DNA of 64,000 nt. Origin: Candidatus Nanosynbacter featherlites. Its GTDB lineage: Bacteria; Patescibacteriota; Saccharimonadia; Saccharimonadales; Saccharimonadaceae. The stretch is from contig NZ_CP040004.1 in assembly GCF_005697565.1 (NCBI RefSeq), positions 434,001-498,000 on the forward strand, read 5' to 3'. The translations under genes and the position numbers were made by a program. The notes under the pieces were generated by a model, which worked only from the letters and a program-made list of their open reading frames with translations, ran no database searches and had not been told where the DNA came from. Positions 49,985-57,637 of the stretch are shown here, in pieces. The number at the start of each line of letters is the position of its first letter. Position 1 is the stretch's first letter.

Positions 49985-50149
49985 ATGTCGTGGAAAACAG
50001 CCTTCTTGCTGGGAGGCATCACAGGAGTCATTGTCTATGTAGCGTGCTATTTTATTGCACACTATATGGGTCAGCCACCGCTACCGCTATATATAGCGGT
50101 AGCGGTGGGGCTTATTTCTGCCATATGGCAGAAATACCTAGAGGGCTAA
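49985..50149 (+). CDS. Cassette 3 ORF, 54-aa two-pass membrane protein
   Basis: I do not recognise it. MSWKTAFLLGGITGVIVYVACYFIAHYM is one hydrophobic segment, and LYIAVAVGLISAIW a second, ending WQKYLEG; a small hairpin membrane protein. GGAGGGG lies upstream of the ATG. The coding sequence contains two perfect palindromes, 34 nt at 50075-50108 and 22 nt at 50114-50135, which cover a third of the ORF. Such a sequence is very unlikely to arise from coding constraint alone. Confidence 0.62.
   Translation: MSWKTAFLLGGITGVIVYVACYFIAHYMGQPPLPLYIAVAVGLISAIWQKYLEG
50075..50108. repeat. Perfect 34-nt palindrome inside the cassette 3 ORF
   Basis: Each half begins CCACCGCTACCGC at the outside and meets at TATATATA; the second half is the exact reverse complement of the first. 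In RNA it gives a hairpin of up to ~15 bp; in DNA it could extrude as a cruciform. Confidence 0.95.
50114..50135. repeat. Perfect 22-nt palindrome inside the cassette 3 ORF
   Basis: ATTTCTGCCAT followed immediately by its exact reverse complement ATGGCAGAAAT. It lies five bases after the 34-nt palindrome. Confidence 0.95.
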
Positions 50150-50152
50150 CAA

Positions 50153-50220
50153 GCCCATCGAAAATAGCTCGCCTTTGAGGTATTTAAACCTTGGCTTGAG
50201 CCTCTCGGTGGGCTATTTTC
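50153..50220 (+). terminator. Conserved 3' element of cassette 3 (two crossing stems)
   Basis: P1: GCCCATCGA (50153-50161) pairs with TCGGTGGGC (50205-50213), with A-T and T-G where cassette 1 has G-T and C-G. P2: GAAAATAGC (50160-50168) pairs with GCTATTTTC (50212-50220). Inner hairpin GAGGT / ACCTT plus GCC / GGC around ATTTAA. The element runs 2 nt into the transketolase stop codon on the other strand. Confidence 0.75.
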
Positions 50221-51181
50221 ATTGGAGAAAATCGACTACGTTACTAACTACTGAGTCGACGTCCAGGCCGTGCTTTTGCCACAGCTCGACCATTGAGCCA
50301 GACTCACCAAACATGTCATTGGCACCAATCCGTTTCATTTTCACCGGCAATTGTTCACTGAGTAGTTCCGCCACACTTGAGCCAAACCCGCCAGCAATCT
50401 GCCCTTCTTCTGCCGTCACCATACAGCCGCATTTTTGGGCGGCGCTCAGCACTGCTGCCTCATCCAACGGCTTGATGGTCGGGAAATGAATAACCTCCGC
50501 CTGGATGCTATGCTGATTTGCCAGTATTTCCGCTGCCAGAAGCAATTGATAGGTCATCGTGCCAGTGCCCAGCAACGCCACGTCTTTTCCTTCGCGCAAC
50601 ACGTAAGCTTTGCCAATTTCAAAATTATCATACCCGAGAAACAGTGGCATATCAGCCCGCGGCAACCGCACATAATTTGGCCGCGAATCAGCCACCATCG
50701 CCGCCGCCATCAGCTCCGCCTCGTGCGCGTCGCCCGGCGCCAGCACCACCATGTTTGGTAAGCTCCGCATCAGCGCGATATCCTCCAGCATTTGGTGGGT
50801 CGCACCATCTGGACCCACGTTCAGCCCTGCATGTGAACCGACCACCTTGACCGGCTGATTATTTAAACAAATCGTCGTCCGAATCTGTTCCCAGTTGCGG
50901 CCCGGACTAAACGAAGCGTAGCTAGCGGCAAACGGGATGTTGCCCATGGCTGCTAGCCCAGACGCCACCGTCACTAAATTTTGTTCCGCCACACCAACTT
51001 CAATGAGTCTCGGCGCACCGATATGCTGAGCAAATTTACCAAAGCCGACACTTCCTACCAAGTCTGCACTAAGCGCCACGACGCGGTCATCCTGCTTGGC
51101 CAGTGCAACCAAACCATCACCAAAGCCACCTCGCACCGAAGCATACGTGGGCGTTTGCCAGTCACCACGCAGATACATCAT
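50219..51181 (-). CDS. Transketolase, C-terminal subunit
   Basis: 320 residues covering the pyrimidine-binding and C-terminal domains: ASVRGGFGDGLVALAKQDDRVVALSADLVGS, EVGVAEQNLVTVASGLAAMG, PVKVVGSHAGLNVGPDGATHQMLEDIALMRSLPNM, and PNYVRLPRADMP. The other half is the gene just upstream; together they equal one transketolase or a DXS-like enzyme. Split transketolases are common in archaea and reduced bacteria. It is the last gene of rpiB-rpe-tktN-tktC and overlaps tktN by 4 nt. Confidence 0.9.
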   Translation of the reverse strand: MMYLRGDWQTPTYASVRGGFGDGLVALAKQDDRVVALSADLVGSVGFGKFAQHIGAPRLIEVGVAEQNLVTVASGLAAMGNIPFAASYASFSPGRNWEQIRTTICLNNQPVKVVGSHAGLNVGPDGATHQMLEDIALMRSLPNMVVLAPGDAHEAELMAAAMVADSRPNYVRLPRADMPLFLGYDNFEIGKAYVLREGKDVALLGTGTMTYQLLLAAEILANQHSIQAEVIHFPTIKPLDEAAVLSAAQKCGCMVTAEEGQIAGGFGSSVAELLSEQLPVKMKRIGANDMFGESGSMVELWQKHGLDVDSVVSNVVDFLQ

Positions 51182-52014
51182 TTCCTATCCTCCAACTGAG
51201 CCAGCGCTCGCTGTGCTTCCTCGGCAGTGGGAACTTTCCCGTGCCAATGATAATCGCCTTCCATAAAATTGACCCCCTTGCCTGGTATGGTGTGGGCAAT
51301 GATGACACTTGGTCTATCCGTCACAGCGCGAGCCATACTCATGGCCTCACAGATACTCTCCATATTGTGCCCATCAATCTCCTGAACGTGCCAGCCAAAA
51401 CTGCGCCATTTGCCTCGCAAATCTTCCAGCGGCATGACGTCCTCGGTGCTACCGCCAATTTGAATATTGTTACGATCAATAATACCGATGAGATTACCTA
51501 ATTTATATTTACTGGCAAACATTGCCGCTTCCCAAATATTACCCTCGTCCAATTCACCATCACCCATCAGACAATAAACAAATCGCTTAGGCTGAGGATG
51601 TAGGTACCGTAAATGGTAGGCCATGCCCGAAGCTTGGCTCAAGCCCGAGCCTAATGGTCCACTGGTTGTTTCAACACCGGGCAGCACTTGACGTTCTGGG
51701 TGTCCTTGCAGTCGAGAGCCAAACCGCCTGAGTGTCGCCAATTCTGACTTGGGAAAGAAGCCGCGCTCCGCCAAGATTGCGTACAGCACTGGCGCACAGT
51801 GACCATTACTCATCACGAACAGGTCTCGTTCGACCCAATCGGGGTTCTCCGGGCTGACGTGAAGCACGGCAAAATACAAGGCTGTCATGATGTCCGCCAA
51901 GCCCAATGCACCAGCAGTGTGACCACTACCAGCCTGCTCCAGCATGGTGATAATGGAGCGGCGCACTGACGCAGTGTGCTGCTCCAACTGTTTATGCGTG
52001 ACGTTTGGCTGCAC
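51178..52014 (-). CDS. Transketolase, N-terminal (thiamine diphosphate-binding) subunit
   Basis: 278 residues. Thiamine diphosphate and metal site: AGSGHTAGALGLADIMTALYFAV, LFVMSNGHCAPVLYAIL, GPLGSGLSQASGMAYHL and the GDGELDEGNIWEAAMFASKYKLGNLIGIIDRNNIQIGG motif (GDG-x25-N). It starts with GTG that shares a base with the rpe stop TAG. It moves two-carbon units between pentose, triose and tetrose phosphates. Confidence 0.92.
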   Translation of the reverse strand: MQPNVTHKQLEQHTASVRRSIITMLEQAGSGHTAGALGLADIMTALYFAVLHVSPENPDWVERDLFVMSNGHCAPVLYAILAERGFFPKSELATLRRFGSRLQGHPERQVLPGVETTSGPLGSGLSQASGMAYHLRYLHPQPKRFVYCLMGDGELDEGNIWEAAMFASKYKLGNLIGIIDRNNIQIGGSTEDVMPLEDLRGKWRSFGWHVQEIDGHNMESICEAMSMARAVTDRPSVIIAHTIPGKGVNFMEGDYHWHGKVPTAEEAQRALAQLEDRK

Positions 52015-52664
52015 TAACCCAACATGCCCTTTTTGTTAATTTCATTTTGAATGTTTTGGTAGGCTTCTCGAGGATTTGGCGATTTTTGGATGGCGCCACC
52101 AACCACCAAAACATTGACACCGCTATGCGCCAAGCCGTAGGCGTTGTCTGGCATAACGCCACCGTCCCAGCCAATTTCTACAGCAGGATTGATGTCTTTG
52201 ATGAGGCGGATTTTTTCCAATTGCATCAAACTAGCACTACCGCCAAAACGGCCAAGCTCACCAGAAAATATCATGACGTGGTCTGATGCCTTGATGAGAT
52301 CAACAACGGTACTCGGAACGGTCGGACGCATCAACACCAAGCCAGCTTTGATATCTGCTTGTTTGATTTTCTGCAGCGCACCAAGGACATCGCCCTCAGA
52401 CTCAGCGTGCAATAAAATCATATTTGGGCGCAGCGCTACCAAATCTTCGATGTATTCGTCAACATTCTTCACCATGGCATGAATATCAATCTGCCAGCCT
52501 TCTGGTGCCCACAAATCTCGCAAACCAACCGTCAAGTTTGGTGCAAATTGCCCATCAGAAATATCAATGTGCGCTCGCTCGGCAAAACCAGTGATTCGCT
52601 CAATTTGTTCTTTGTATTGATCAACATTTTCCGCCAGAATACTGGGAGTAATTACTGTGTTCAT
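52014..52664 (-). CDS. rpe: Ribulose-phosphate 3-epimerase
   Basis: 216 residues, (beta/alpha)8 barrel. HIDISDGQFAPNLTVG carries the metal-binding His-Asp, DIHAMVKN the second His, and IGWDGGVMPDNA and VLVVGGAI the phosphate-binding loops. Converts ribulose 5-phosphate to xylulose 5-phosphate. It overlaps rpiB by 4 nt, and its stop (TAG) overlaps the tktN GTG. The family's usual LVMTVNPGFGGQ loop is replaced by HVMIFSGELGRFGGSA, a moderate deviation. Confidence 0.88.
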   Translation of the reverse strand: MNTVITPSILAENVDQYKEQIERITGFAERAHIDISDGQFAPNLTVGLRDLWAPEGWQIDIHAMVKNVDEYIEDLVALRPNMILLHAESEGDVLGALQKIKQADIKAGLVLMRPTVPSTVVDLIKASDHVMIFSGELGRFGGSASLMQLEKIRLIKDINPAVEIGWDGGVMPDNAYGLAHSGVNVLVVGGAIQKSPNPREAYQNIQNEINKKGMLG

Positions 52665-53113
52665 AATAATTGGTCCAACTGCGCATTGCGCCTATTAAAT
52701 CTTGGTGCGTCAACATACGGAGTGTTGAGCCATGTTTCCATGATCCCCTTCCACGCCGCTTCATTGTCTTCCAAAACACGAGCTGGCAAACACAACACGT
52801 TTGAGTTATTGTCCTGGCGTGTCATTTTGGCTTCGTAGGCATCCCAAATGACGCTGGCACGAATCCCCTTGAAACGGTTCGCCGCCATGCACATACCTTG
52901 ACCGCCACCACAAATCAAAATTGCTCGTGGATCGTCCGATTCATCACCAATCACTCGCAGAGCCGCCGCTTGAGCAAACTGAGGAAAATCATCATCCGGG
53001 TTCAGCTCTCGCCCGCCAACATCTTCGACTTCATAGTTATTTTTCACCAAATACGCGAAGACTTTTTCTTTCAACAGAAAACCGCGATGATCAGATCCCA
53101 AGTAAATTTTCAT
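52661..53113 (-). CDS. rpiB: Ribose-5-phosphate isomerase B
   Basis: 150 residues from MKIYLGSDHRGF, whose ATG lies 7 nt after TATACT; upstream in-frame ATG codons overlap the promoter. The RpiB/LacAB signature is GSDHRGFLLKE, followed by DFPQFAQAAALRV and AILICGGGQGMCMAANRFKGIRAS; the usual catalytic Cys (GTGIGMSI context) is seen as ICGGGQGM. First gene of the pentose phosphate operon. The His/Cys arrangement fits an active isomerase. Confidence 0.9.
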   Translation of the reverse strand: MKIYLGSDHRGFLLKEKVFAYLVKNNYEVEDVGGRELNPDDDFPQFAQAAALRVIGDESDDPRAILICGGGQGMCMAANRFKGIRASVIWDAYEAKMTRQDNNSNVLCLPARVLEDNEAAWKGIMETWLNTPYVDAPRFNRRNAQLDQLL

Positions 53114-53120
53114 ACTCATA

Positions 53121-53126
53121 AGTATA
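53121..53126 (-). promoter_or_regulatory. -10 box of the pentose phosphate operon (leaderless)
   Basis: TATACT on the minus strand ends 7 nt before the rpiB ATG at 53113. Confidence 0.6.
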
Positions 53127-53150
53127 AGCGGTTTGGGAGCTTTTTGCAAA

Positions 53151-54173
53151 TTAGCCAGCGCGCTTCAAAACAGCGCCAATATCTGCCACCAACTCTACCA
53201 AACGGTTCGAATAACCCCACTCATTGTCGTACCAAACCATGACTTTGATCAGATTGCCACCAACGACTTTGGTGAGTGGCAAATCAACAACGCCAGAGTG
53301 TGAATTGCCAATGAAATCCCTGCTGACGAGCGGCTCTTCGCTGACACCCAAAATGCCTTGATAGAACGTGTCTTGTGCGGCTTTTTTGAATGCCTCATTT
53401 ACCTGCTCAACCGTCACGTCACGTCGCAGAAGTGCCGTCACGTCGCTGAGAGAAACCACTGGAGTTGGTACGCGCACACTCAGACCATCAAACTTGCCAG
53501 TTAGCTGCGGCAAAGTTTTCGTCACAGCAATGGCTGCGCCCGTTGTTGTCGGCACCATGTTTTCAGCTGCGTTACGGCCTTCACGCAAATCCTTGGACGG
53601 CGCGTCTTGCAATCTTTGGCTAGCGGTGTAGCTGTGTACTGTTGTCAGCATTGATTTTTCCACGCCAAACTCTGCATCCAAAACTGCCATCACCGCACCC
53701 AAGCTGTTGGTCGTGCAGCTGGCATTTGAGACAATCGGCGTCGCCGAGGCGATCTTGTCGTCATTAGTACCAAATACAATCGTATCGATACCATCAGACT
53801 TGGTTGGACCACTGATGACCACGCGCTTAGCACCAGCTTCCAGGTGTCTGCTCGCGCCCTCTTTGTCAGTAAAGAAGCCAGTCGATTCAATCACCACGTC
53901 AATATTCATATCTTTCCACGGTAATTGCTGCGGCTCTTTCTCAGCCAAAACCTTGACAGATTGACCATCGACGATGAGTTCATTTTCTGTAAACGTCACT
54001 TGGCGGCCGTATTCACCGTAGTTACTGTCGTGTTTAAGGAGATATGCCAGTGTCTTTGTGTCCGTCAAATCATTGATGGCGACAATCTCCAAGTCGCTCC
54101 GCTCGCGCGCAATCTTAAAGGCATTACGCCCAATCCGCCCAAAGCCGTTAATTGCTATTCTTGTTGCTGCCAT
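53151..54173 (-). CDS. gap: Glyceraldehyde-3-phosphate dehydrogenase
   Basis: 340 residues. NAD-binding start RIAINGFGRIGRNAFKIA, catalytic SNASCTTN with the active Cys, LTTVHSYTASQRLQD, VRVPTPVVSLSDVT and WYDNEWGYSNRLVEL. GGGAGGG precedes the ATG, and a TATAAT box lies about 35 nt upstream, so it has a normal leader. Single-gene unit between rpiB and the MFS gene. Confidence 0.96.
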   Translation of the reverse strand: MAATRIAINGFGRIGRNAFKIARERSDLEIVAINDLTDTKTLAYLLKHDSNYGEYGRQVTFTENELIVDGQSVKVLAEKEPQQLPWKDMNIDVVIESTGFFTDKEGASRHLEAGAKRVVISGPTKSDGIDTIVFGTNDDKIASATPIVSNASCTTNSLGAVMAVLDAEFGVEKSMLTTVHSYTASQRLQDAPSKDLREGRNAAENMVPTTTGAAIAVTKTLPQLTGKFDGLSVRVPTPVVSLSDVTALLRRDVTVEQVNEAFKKAAQDTFYQGILGVSEEPLVSRDFIGNSHSGVVDLPLTKVVGGNLIKVMVWYDNEWGYSNRLVELVADIGAVLKRAG

Positions 54174-54221
54174 ACTGCCCTCCCTGTTAAGTGTTAGCCT
54201 TTTCTCCTATTATATACCAAA

Positions 54222-55385
54222 CTATTTTTCGCTTCTAGCGTGAAACTCTGCAAACAGACCAATGCCGATAAATACAACCGTCATAGAGCCTGCGACAAAG
54301 ATACTCATAGTATTTGACAGAAAACCAAACAATAATGCACATGGGATGAATATCAGGCGACCAACAGTGTTGATCACCGAACCGGCACCGGCGCGATATT
54401 TCGACGGTAGATAGTGCTGCATTTTTGACGTAAGCGCAAGAACTAGTGCAAATGACAATGTACCAATGACAAACTGCAGTCCAACGGTTAGCCAAAATGA
54501 TGGGCTGATAGTCATGCCGATTGCGGAGATAAAACAGACAGCTAACGCCAACAGAACTCGTCGTCGAGTCGCGAAGAAGCGAACAATTGCACCGCCAGAA
54601 CTATATGTACCCGTGATGATAGCTCCTGCTATACCAAACAATGCCGCCGGCATAGACAACGCCGCATACCACAGTTGATAGAACTCGCCATTCATTTTCT
54701 GTACCAAAAATACTACCAGCATAACAACCACCAGCCAGGCAAGGTCAGGGTTCTTGAAAACAGCCGCAAACGTACCCTTCGTATGCTCAATCAATTTCGC
54801 ATCGGTTGATTGTTTGTGAATCGTTGTGTCTCGATAGAACAATAAGATCACCGCCGCCAGGCCTGCAGTTATGATTGTTGCAAAGAACGCCGACCTAAGC
54901 GATGTGGCAGACGCCAACCATCCGCCTAATAACGCGCTGATGATTAAAGCAATGCCGCCAAGCATCTCAAAGCGACCCAAAATCTTATCGTAGTTTCTTG
55001 TATGCCCCTGCTCTTCTTTGAGCAAGTCATAAATCATGGCTGAACCAGTACCGCTGGCAAGAGCATCAAAGAATCCCCAGAATGCTGCCGACACAACATA
55101 TAGCGACGGGTCATTGCTAATCCACCCAAAATAACTGCTTAGTAACATACTTAAGGCCGACAAGATCATGACGCCTTTTCGACTCCACCGATCCGCCAGC
55201 ACACCAGATGGTACTTCCATGAAGACTGACATTACCGCATAAATCGCCGCCATCAAACCAATACTGGCGTCATTGAATCCTATGCTGTACATAAAGAGTT
55301 TTTCAATGGAATACCAAAATACAAAACACAACAGGAACTTCGCAATAAACAGTGGCGCCAAGCGTCGGACGAGCGGATTTTTCAC
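54222..55385 (-). CDS. Major facilitator superfamily transporter
   Basis: 387 residues with about 12 hydrophobic segments. Motif A-like loop between TM2 and TM3: GVLADRWSRKGVMILSALSMLLSSYFGW. The start is taken as GTG (VKNPLVRRLAPLFIAKFLLC), 6 nt after the extended -10 TGGTATAAT; the longer open frame contains the promoter. Substrate unknown (drug, sugar or metabolite). Divergent from relA with ~33 bp between start codons, so the two promoters overlap. Confidence 0.85.
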   Translation of the reverse strand: MKNPLVRRLAPLFIAKFLLCFVFWYSIEKLFMYSIGFNDASIGLMAAIYAVMSVFMEVPSGVLADRWSRKGVMILSALSMLLSSYFGWISNDPSLYVVSAAFWGFFDALASGTGSAMIYDLLKEEQGHTRNYDKILGRFEMLGGIALIISALLGGWLASATSLRSAFFATIITAGLAAVILLFYRDTTIHKQSTDAKLIEHTKGTFAAVFKNPDLAWLVVVMLVVFLVQKMNGEFYQLWYAALSMPAALFGIAGAIITGTYSSGGAIVRFFATRRRVLLALAVCFISAIGMTISPSFWLTVGLQFVIGTLSFALVLALTSKMQHYLPSKYRAGAGSVINTVGRLIFIPCALLFGFLSNTMSIFVAGSMTVVFIGIGLFAEFHARSEK

Positions 55386-55391
55386 CCCATT

Positions 55392-55397
55392 ATTATA
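55392..55397 (-). promoter_or_regulatory. -10 box of the MFS gene (leaderless)
   Basis: Extended -10 TGGTATAAT on the minus strand; the hexamer ends 6 nt before the GTG at 55385. Confidence 0.62.
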
Positions 55398-55406
55398 CCA
55401 CAATGT

Positions 55407-55412
55407 TATACT
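55407..55412 (+). promoter_or_regulatory. -10 box of relA (leaderless)
   Basis: Extended -10 TGTTATACT; the hexamer ends 6 nt before the ATG at 55419. Confidence 0.62.
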
Positions 55413-55418
55413 ATATAT

Positions 55419-56936
55419 ATGACGCGTGAAGAGTTACTCGCCACAGCTGGGCAAAAGTATGATGAGGTGCCAGTGCTGGTTTTGGCGAGTGCCATTGACT
55501 ATGCTACTGAAAAACACGCCGGACAAAAACGCAAAAGCGGCGAACCATATATCAATCATCCGTTGGCGGTGGCCGAGATTTTGATTGAATGGGGCATGGA
55601 CATCGACACGGTGGTGGCGGGCGTGCTGCATGACACGGTCGAGGACACCGACGCGACGCTAGATGAACTGGAGAGTTTATTTGGACGAGATGTGGCGTTC
55701 TTGGTGGATGGCGTGACCAAGGTGTCGCAGGCGCGCGCTGGCATGCGCAGTCTGGACAGCTATTTGCCACACACCAAGGACAATTTGACTAAATTGATGA
55801 TCGCAGTCGGCGAGGACGTGCGGGTAATTATCATCAAGCTGGCGGATCGCTTACACAATATGCGGACGCTGCAATTTATGTCGCCTGAGAAGCAGAAAAA
55901 AATTGCTCGCGAGACGATCGAGGTGTTTGCGCCACTAGCAGACCGATTGAACATGGGACGGGTGCGGGTGCAGCTGGAAGAATTGAGCTTCAAATATTTG
56001 ATGCCGAAAGATTTTCACCGCACCAAGAGTTTGATGGATAGCCGATTGAAAAAGTCGCAGCGAAAACTGGACCGTGTTCGCCGTGAAGTTGAGGCGCGAC
56101 TAAAGGAAGAAAAGCTGGTTTTCCAGATGGACGGTCGCGTCAAAAGCGTCTACAGTCTGTTTAAAAAACTTGATAAGGTCGGCGATATTGATAAGATTTA
56201 TGATTTGATCGCACTGCGAGTGATTGTCGATGATTTATCGACAGGCTATTTGGTATTAGGAATTCTACACGATATGTATCAGCCGATGTACGAGCGAATC
56301 AAAGACTATGTTGCCAACCCAAAGCCGAATGGCTACCAAAGTCTACACACCACCGTGCAAACGCCGAGTGGGCAAATTGTTGAATTTCAAATTCGCACCA
56401 AAGAGATGCACGAATACGCTGAGCGTGGTTTGGCGGCCAGCTTCCATTACAACGAGCAGAAGTTGACTGATGCTTACAAAAAAGGCCGCATGGGCGCCAT
56501 GCCGGCGGATTTGTCGTGGATTCGCGACCTTCAGGAAGCAGCGGCGCTGGCTGGCGAGGGTAAACGATTTGACTCTGATAAGTTCCGCATGAAATTATTC
56601 TCGGACCGCATTTTCGTGTATTCTCCAAAAGGCGATATTTATGATTTGCCGCGCGGCGCTTTCCCGCTGGATTATGCCTACCGCATTCACTCCGACATCG
56701 CAGCACACGCTAGCGGTTTCAAGATCAATGGCGTCATGAAGCCGTTTACCTATCACTTGCGGCACGGCGACACCATCGAAGTCTTAACCAAAAAGTCCGC
56801 CCACCCGAAGCCGGACTGGCGCGAGCTGATTATAACGCCTCATGCTAAGGACAAACTGCGTTTGCAATTGTCGCGTAGCGGCGGCATCTTGCAGCAACTG
56901 ACCGGCGGCGTTTCATCACTGTTTCGGCATCGATAG
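55419..56936 (+). CDS. relA: RelA/SpoT homologue, (p)ppGpp synthetase/hydrolase, short form
   Basis: 505 residues. An HD hydrolase domain keeps its metal residues (YINHPLAVAEIL, VAGVLHDTVEDTDATLDEL; HD motif intact) and KLADRLHNMRTL. The synthetase domain shows RVIVDDLSTGYLVLGILHDMYQPMYERIKDYVANPKPNGYQSLHTTV. A TGS domain (DRIFVYSPKGDIYDLPRGAFPLDYAYRIH) ends near the C-terminus; the helical, zinc-finger and ACT domains of full RSH proteins are missing. So regulation by ribosome binding is probably reduced. It ends TAG TAA and faces a structured RNA element. Confidence 0.92.
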   Translation: MTREELLATAGQKYDEVPVLVLASAIDYATEKHAGQKRKSGEPYINHPLAVAEILIEWGMDIDTVVAGVLHDTVEDTDATLDELESLFGRDVAFLVDGVTKVSQARAGMRSLDSYLPHTKDNLTKLMIAVGEDVRVIIIKLADRLHNMRTLQFMSPEKQKKIARETIEVFAPLADRLNMGRVRVQLEELSFKYLMPKDFHRTKSLMDSRLKKSQRKLDRVRREVEARLKEEKLVFQMDGRVKSVYSLFKKLDKVGDIDKIYDLIALRVIVDDLSTGYLVLGILHDMYQPMYERIKDYVANPKPNGYQSLHTTVQTPSGQIVEFQIRTKEMHEYAERGLAASFHYNEQKLTDAYKKGRMGAMPADLSWIRDLQEAAALAGEGKRFDSDKFRMKLFSDRIFVYSPKGDIYDLPRGAFPLDYAYRIHSDIAAHASGFKINGVMKPFTYHLRHGDTIEVLTKKSAHPKPDWRELIITPHAKDKLRLQLSRSGGILQQLTGGVSSLFRHR

Positions 56937-56967
56937 TAAATAACAGCTTTTAACAGAGTAGAAATAA

Positions 56968-57077
56968 AATACCACACCTCAACCAGAGTGCTCTTTACAG
57001 GTGACTTGCAGTCAGCCTGTGGCGTTCGGCTGACGTGGCTTCGCGCCCGTCACAGCCTCTGGAATGAGGGTGGTATT
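56968..57077. ncRNA. 110-nt structured RNA element between relA and ppa
   Basis: Closing stem: AATACCACACCTCA (56968-56981) with TGAGGGTGGTATT (57065-57077), 13 bp with one bulged A. Second stem: CCAGAG (56983-56988) with CTCTGG (57057-57062). Arm A: 56997-57020, ACAGG-TGACT / AGTCA-CCTGT, loop TGC. Arm B: 57031-57052, TGACG-GGC / GCC-CGTCA. Together a three-way junction. The genes on both sides converge, and A/T-rich flanks exist on both strands, so it could be a bidirectional terminator, but the fold is more elaborate than a terminator needs. No protein frame in it is credible. Strand is undetermined. Confidence 0.65.
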
Positions 57078-57100
57078 ATTGTTCTGTTGCGTCGATACTC

Positions 57101-57634
57101 TTACGCTTGCTCGTTCCAGCGGGTGATTGAATCGCGGATGATTTGCTTGGCTCGCTCAACATCGCCAAAACCCTTGACAACTGTCGAGCCTGGCTTTTTC
57201 ATATCTTTGTAGTGATTGAAATGATGCTCAATTTGCTTGAGCAGCTGTGGCGGCAAATCTTCCAACGAATTGATAGCATCGCCAGTATTGCGATCATCAG
57301 CTGGCACCACGATCACCTTATCGTCAACTTCATCATCATCAACAAATTCCAGCACACCGATAACCTTTGCTTCCATGAAAATGCCTGTTGTCAGCGGCTG
57401 GTCGGTGATGATCAAGGCGTCCAATTCGTCGCCGTCCTCGTCCAATGTCTGCGGGATAAAACCATAGTTAGTTGGCTTGGCGAAAATTGCTGGCTCAACG
57501 CGGTCCAGCTGCATCACTGCTAGCTCACGGTTCCATTCAATCTTGTGGTTTGAGCCCTGCGGGATCTCAACGACAACATTGACGATGCCGTTTTCTACGT
57601 CACCCGGTGTCAAAATTTGGTTAAAGTCTGCCAT
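57101..57634 (-). CDS. ppa: Inorganic pyrophosphatase (family I)
   Basis: 177 residues. Signature VEIPQGSNHKIEWNRE, then YGFIPQTLDEDGDELDALIITDQP with the metal-binding Asp cluster (DGDELDAL), and HFNHYKDMKKPGSTVVKGFG. It drives biosynthesis by removing pyrophosphate. Follows trxB on the minus strand after 3 nt, part of the FKBP-trxB-ppa unit. Confidence 0.95.
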   Translation of the reverse strand: MADFNQILTPGDVENGIVNVVVEIPQGSNHKIEWNRELAVMQLDRVEPAIFAKPTNYGFIPQTLDEDGDELDALIITDQPLTTGIFMEAKVIGVLEFVDDDEVDDKVIVVPADDRNTGDAINSLEDLPPQLLKQIEHHFNHYKDMKKPGSTVVKGFGDVERAKQIIRDSITRWNEQA

Positions 57635-57637
57635 GAT

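Noticed and set aside
56968-57077. SRP (4.5S) RNA
   Set aside because: The conserved GGUCAGGNCCGNAAGG-type tip and the single-rod shape are not present.
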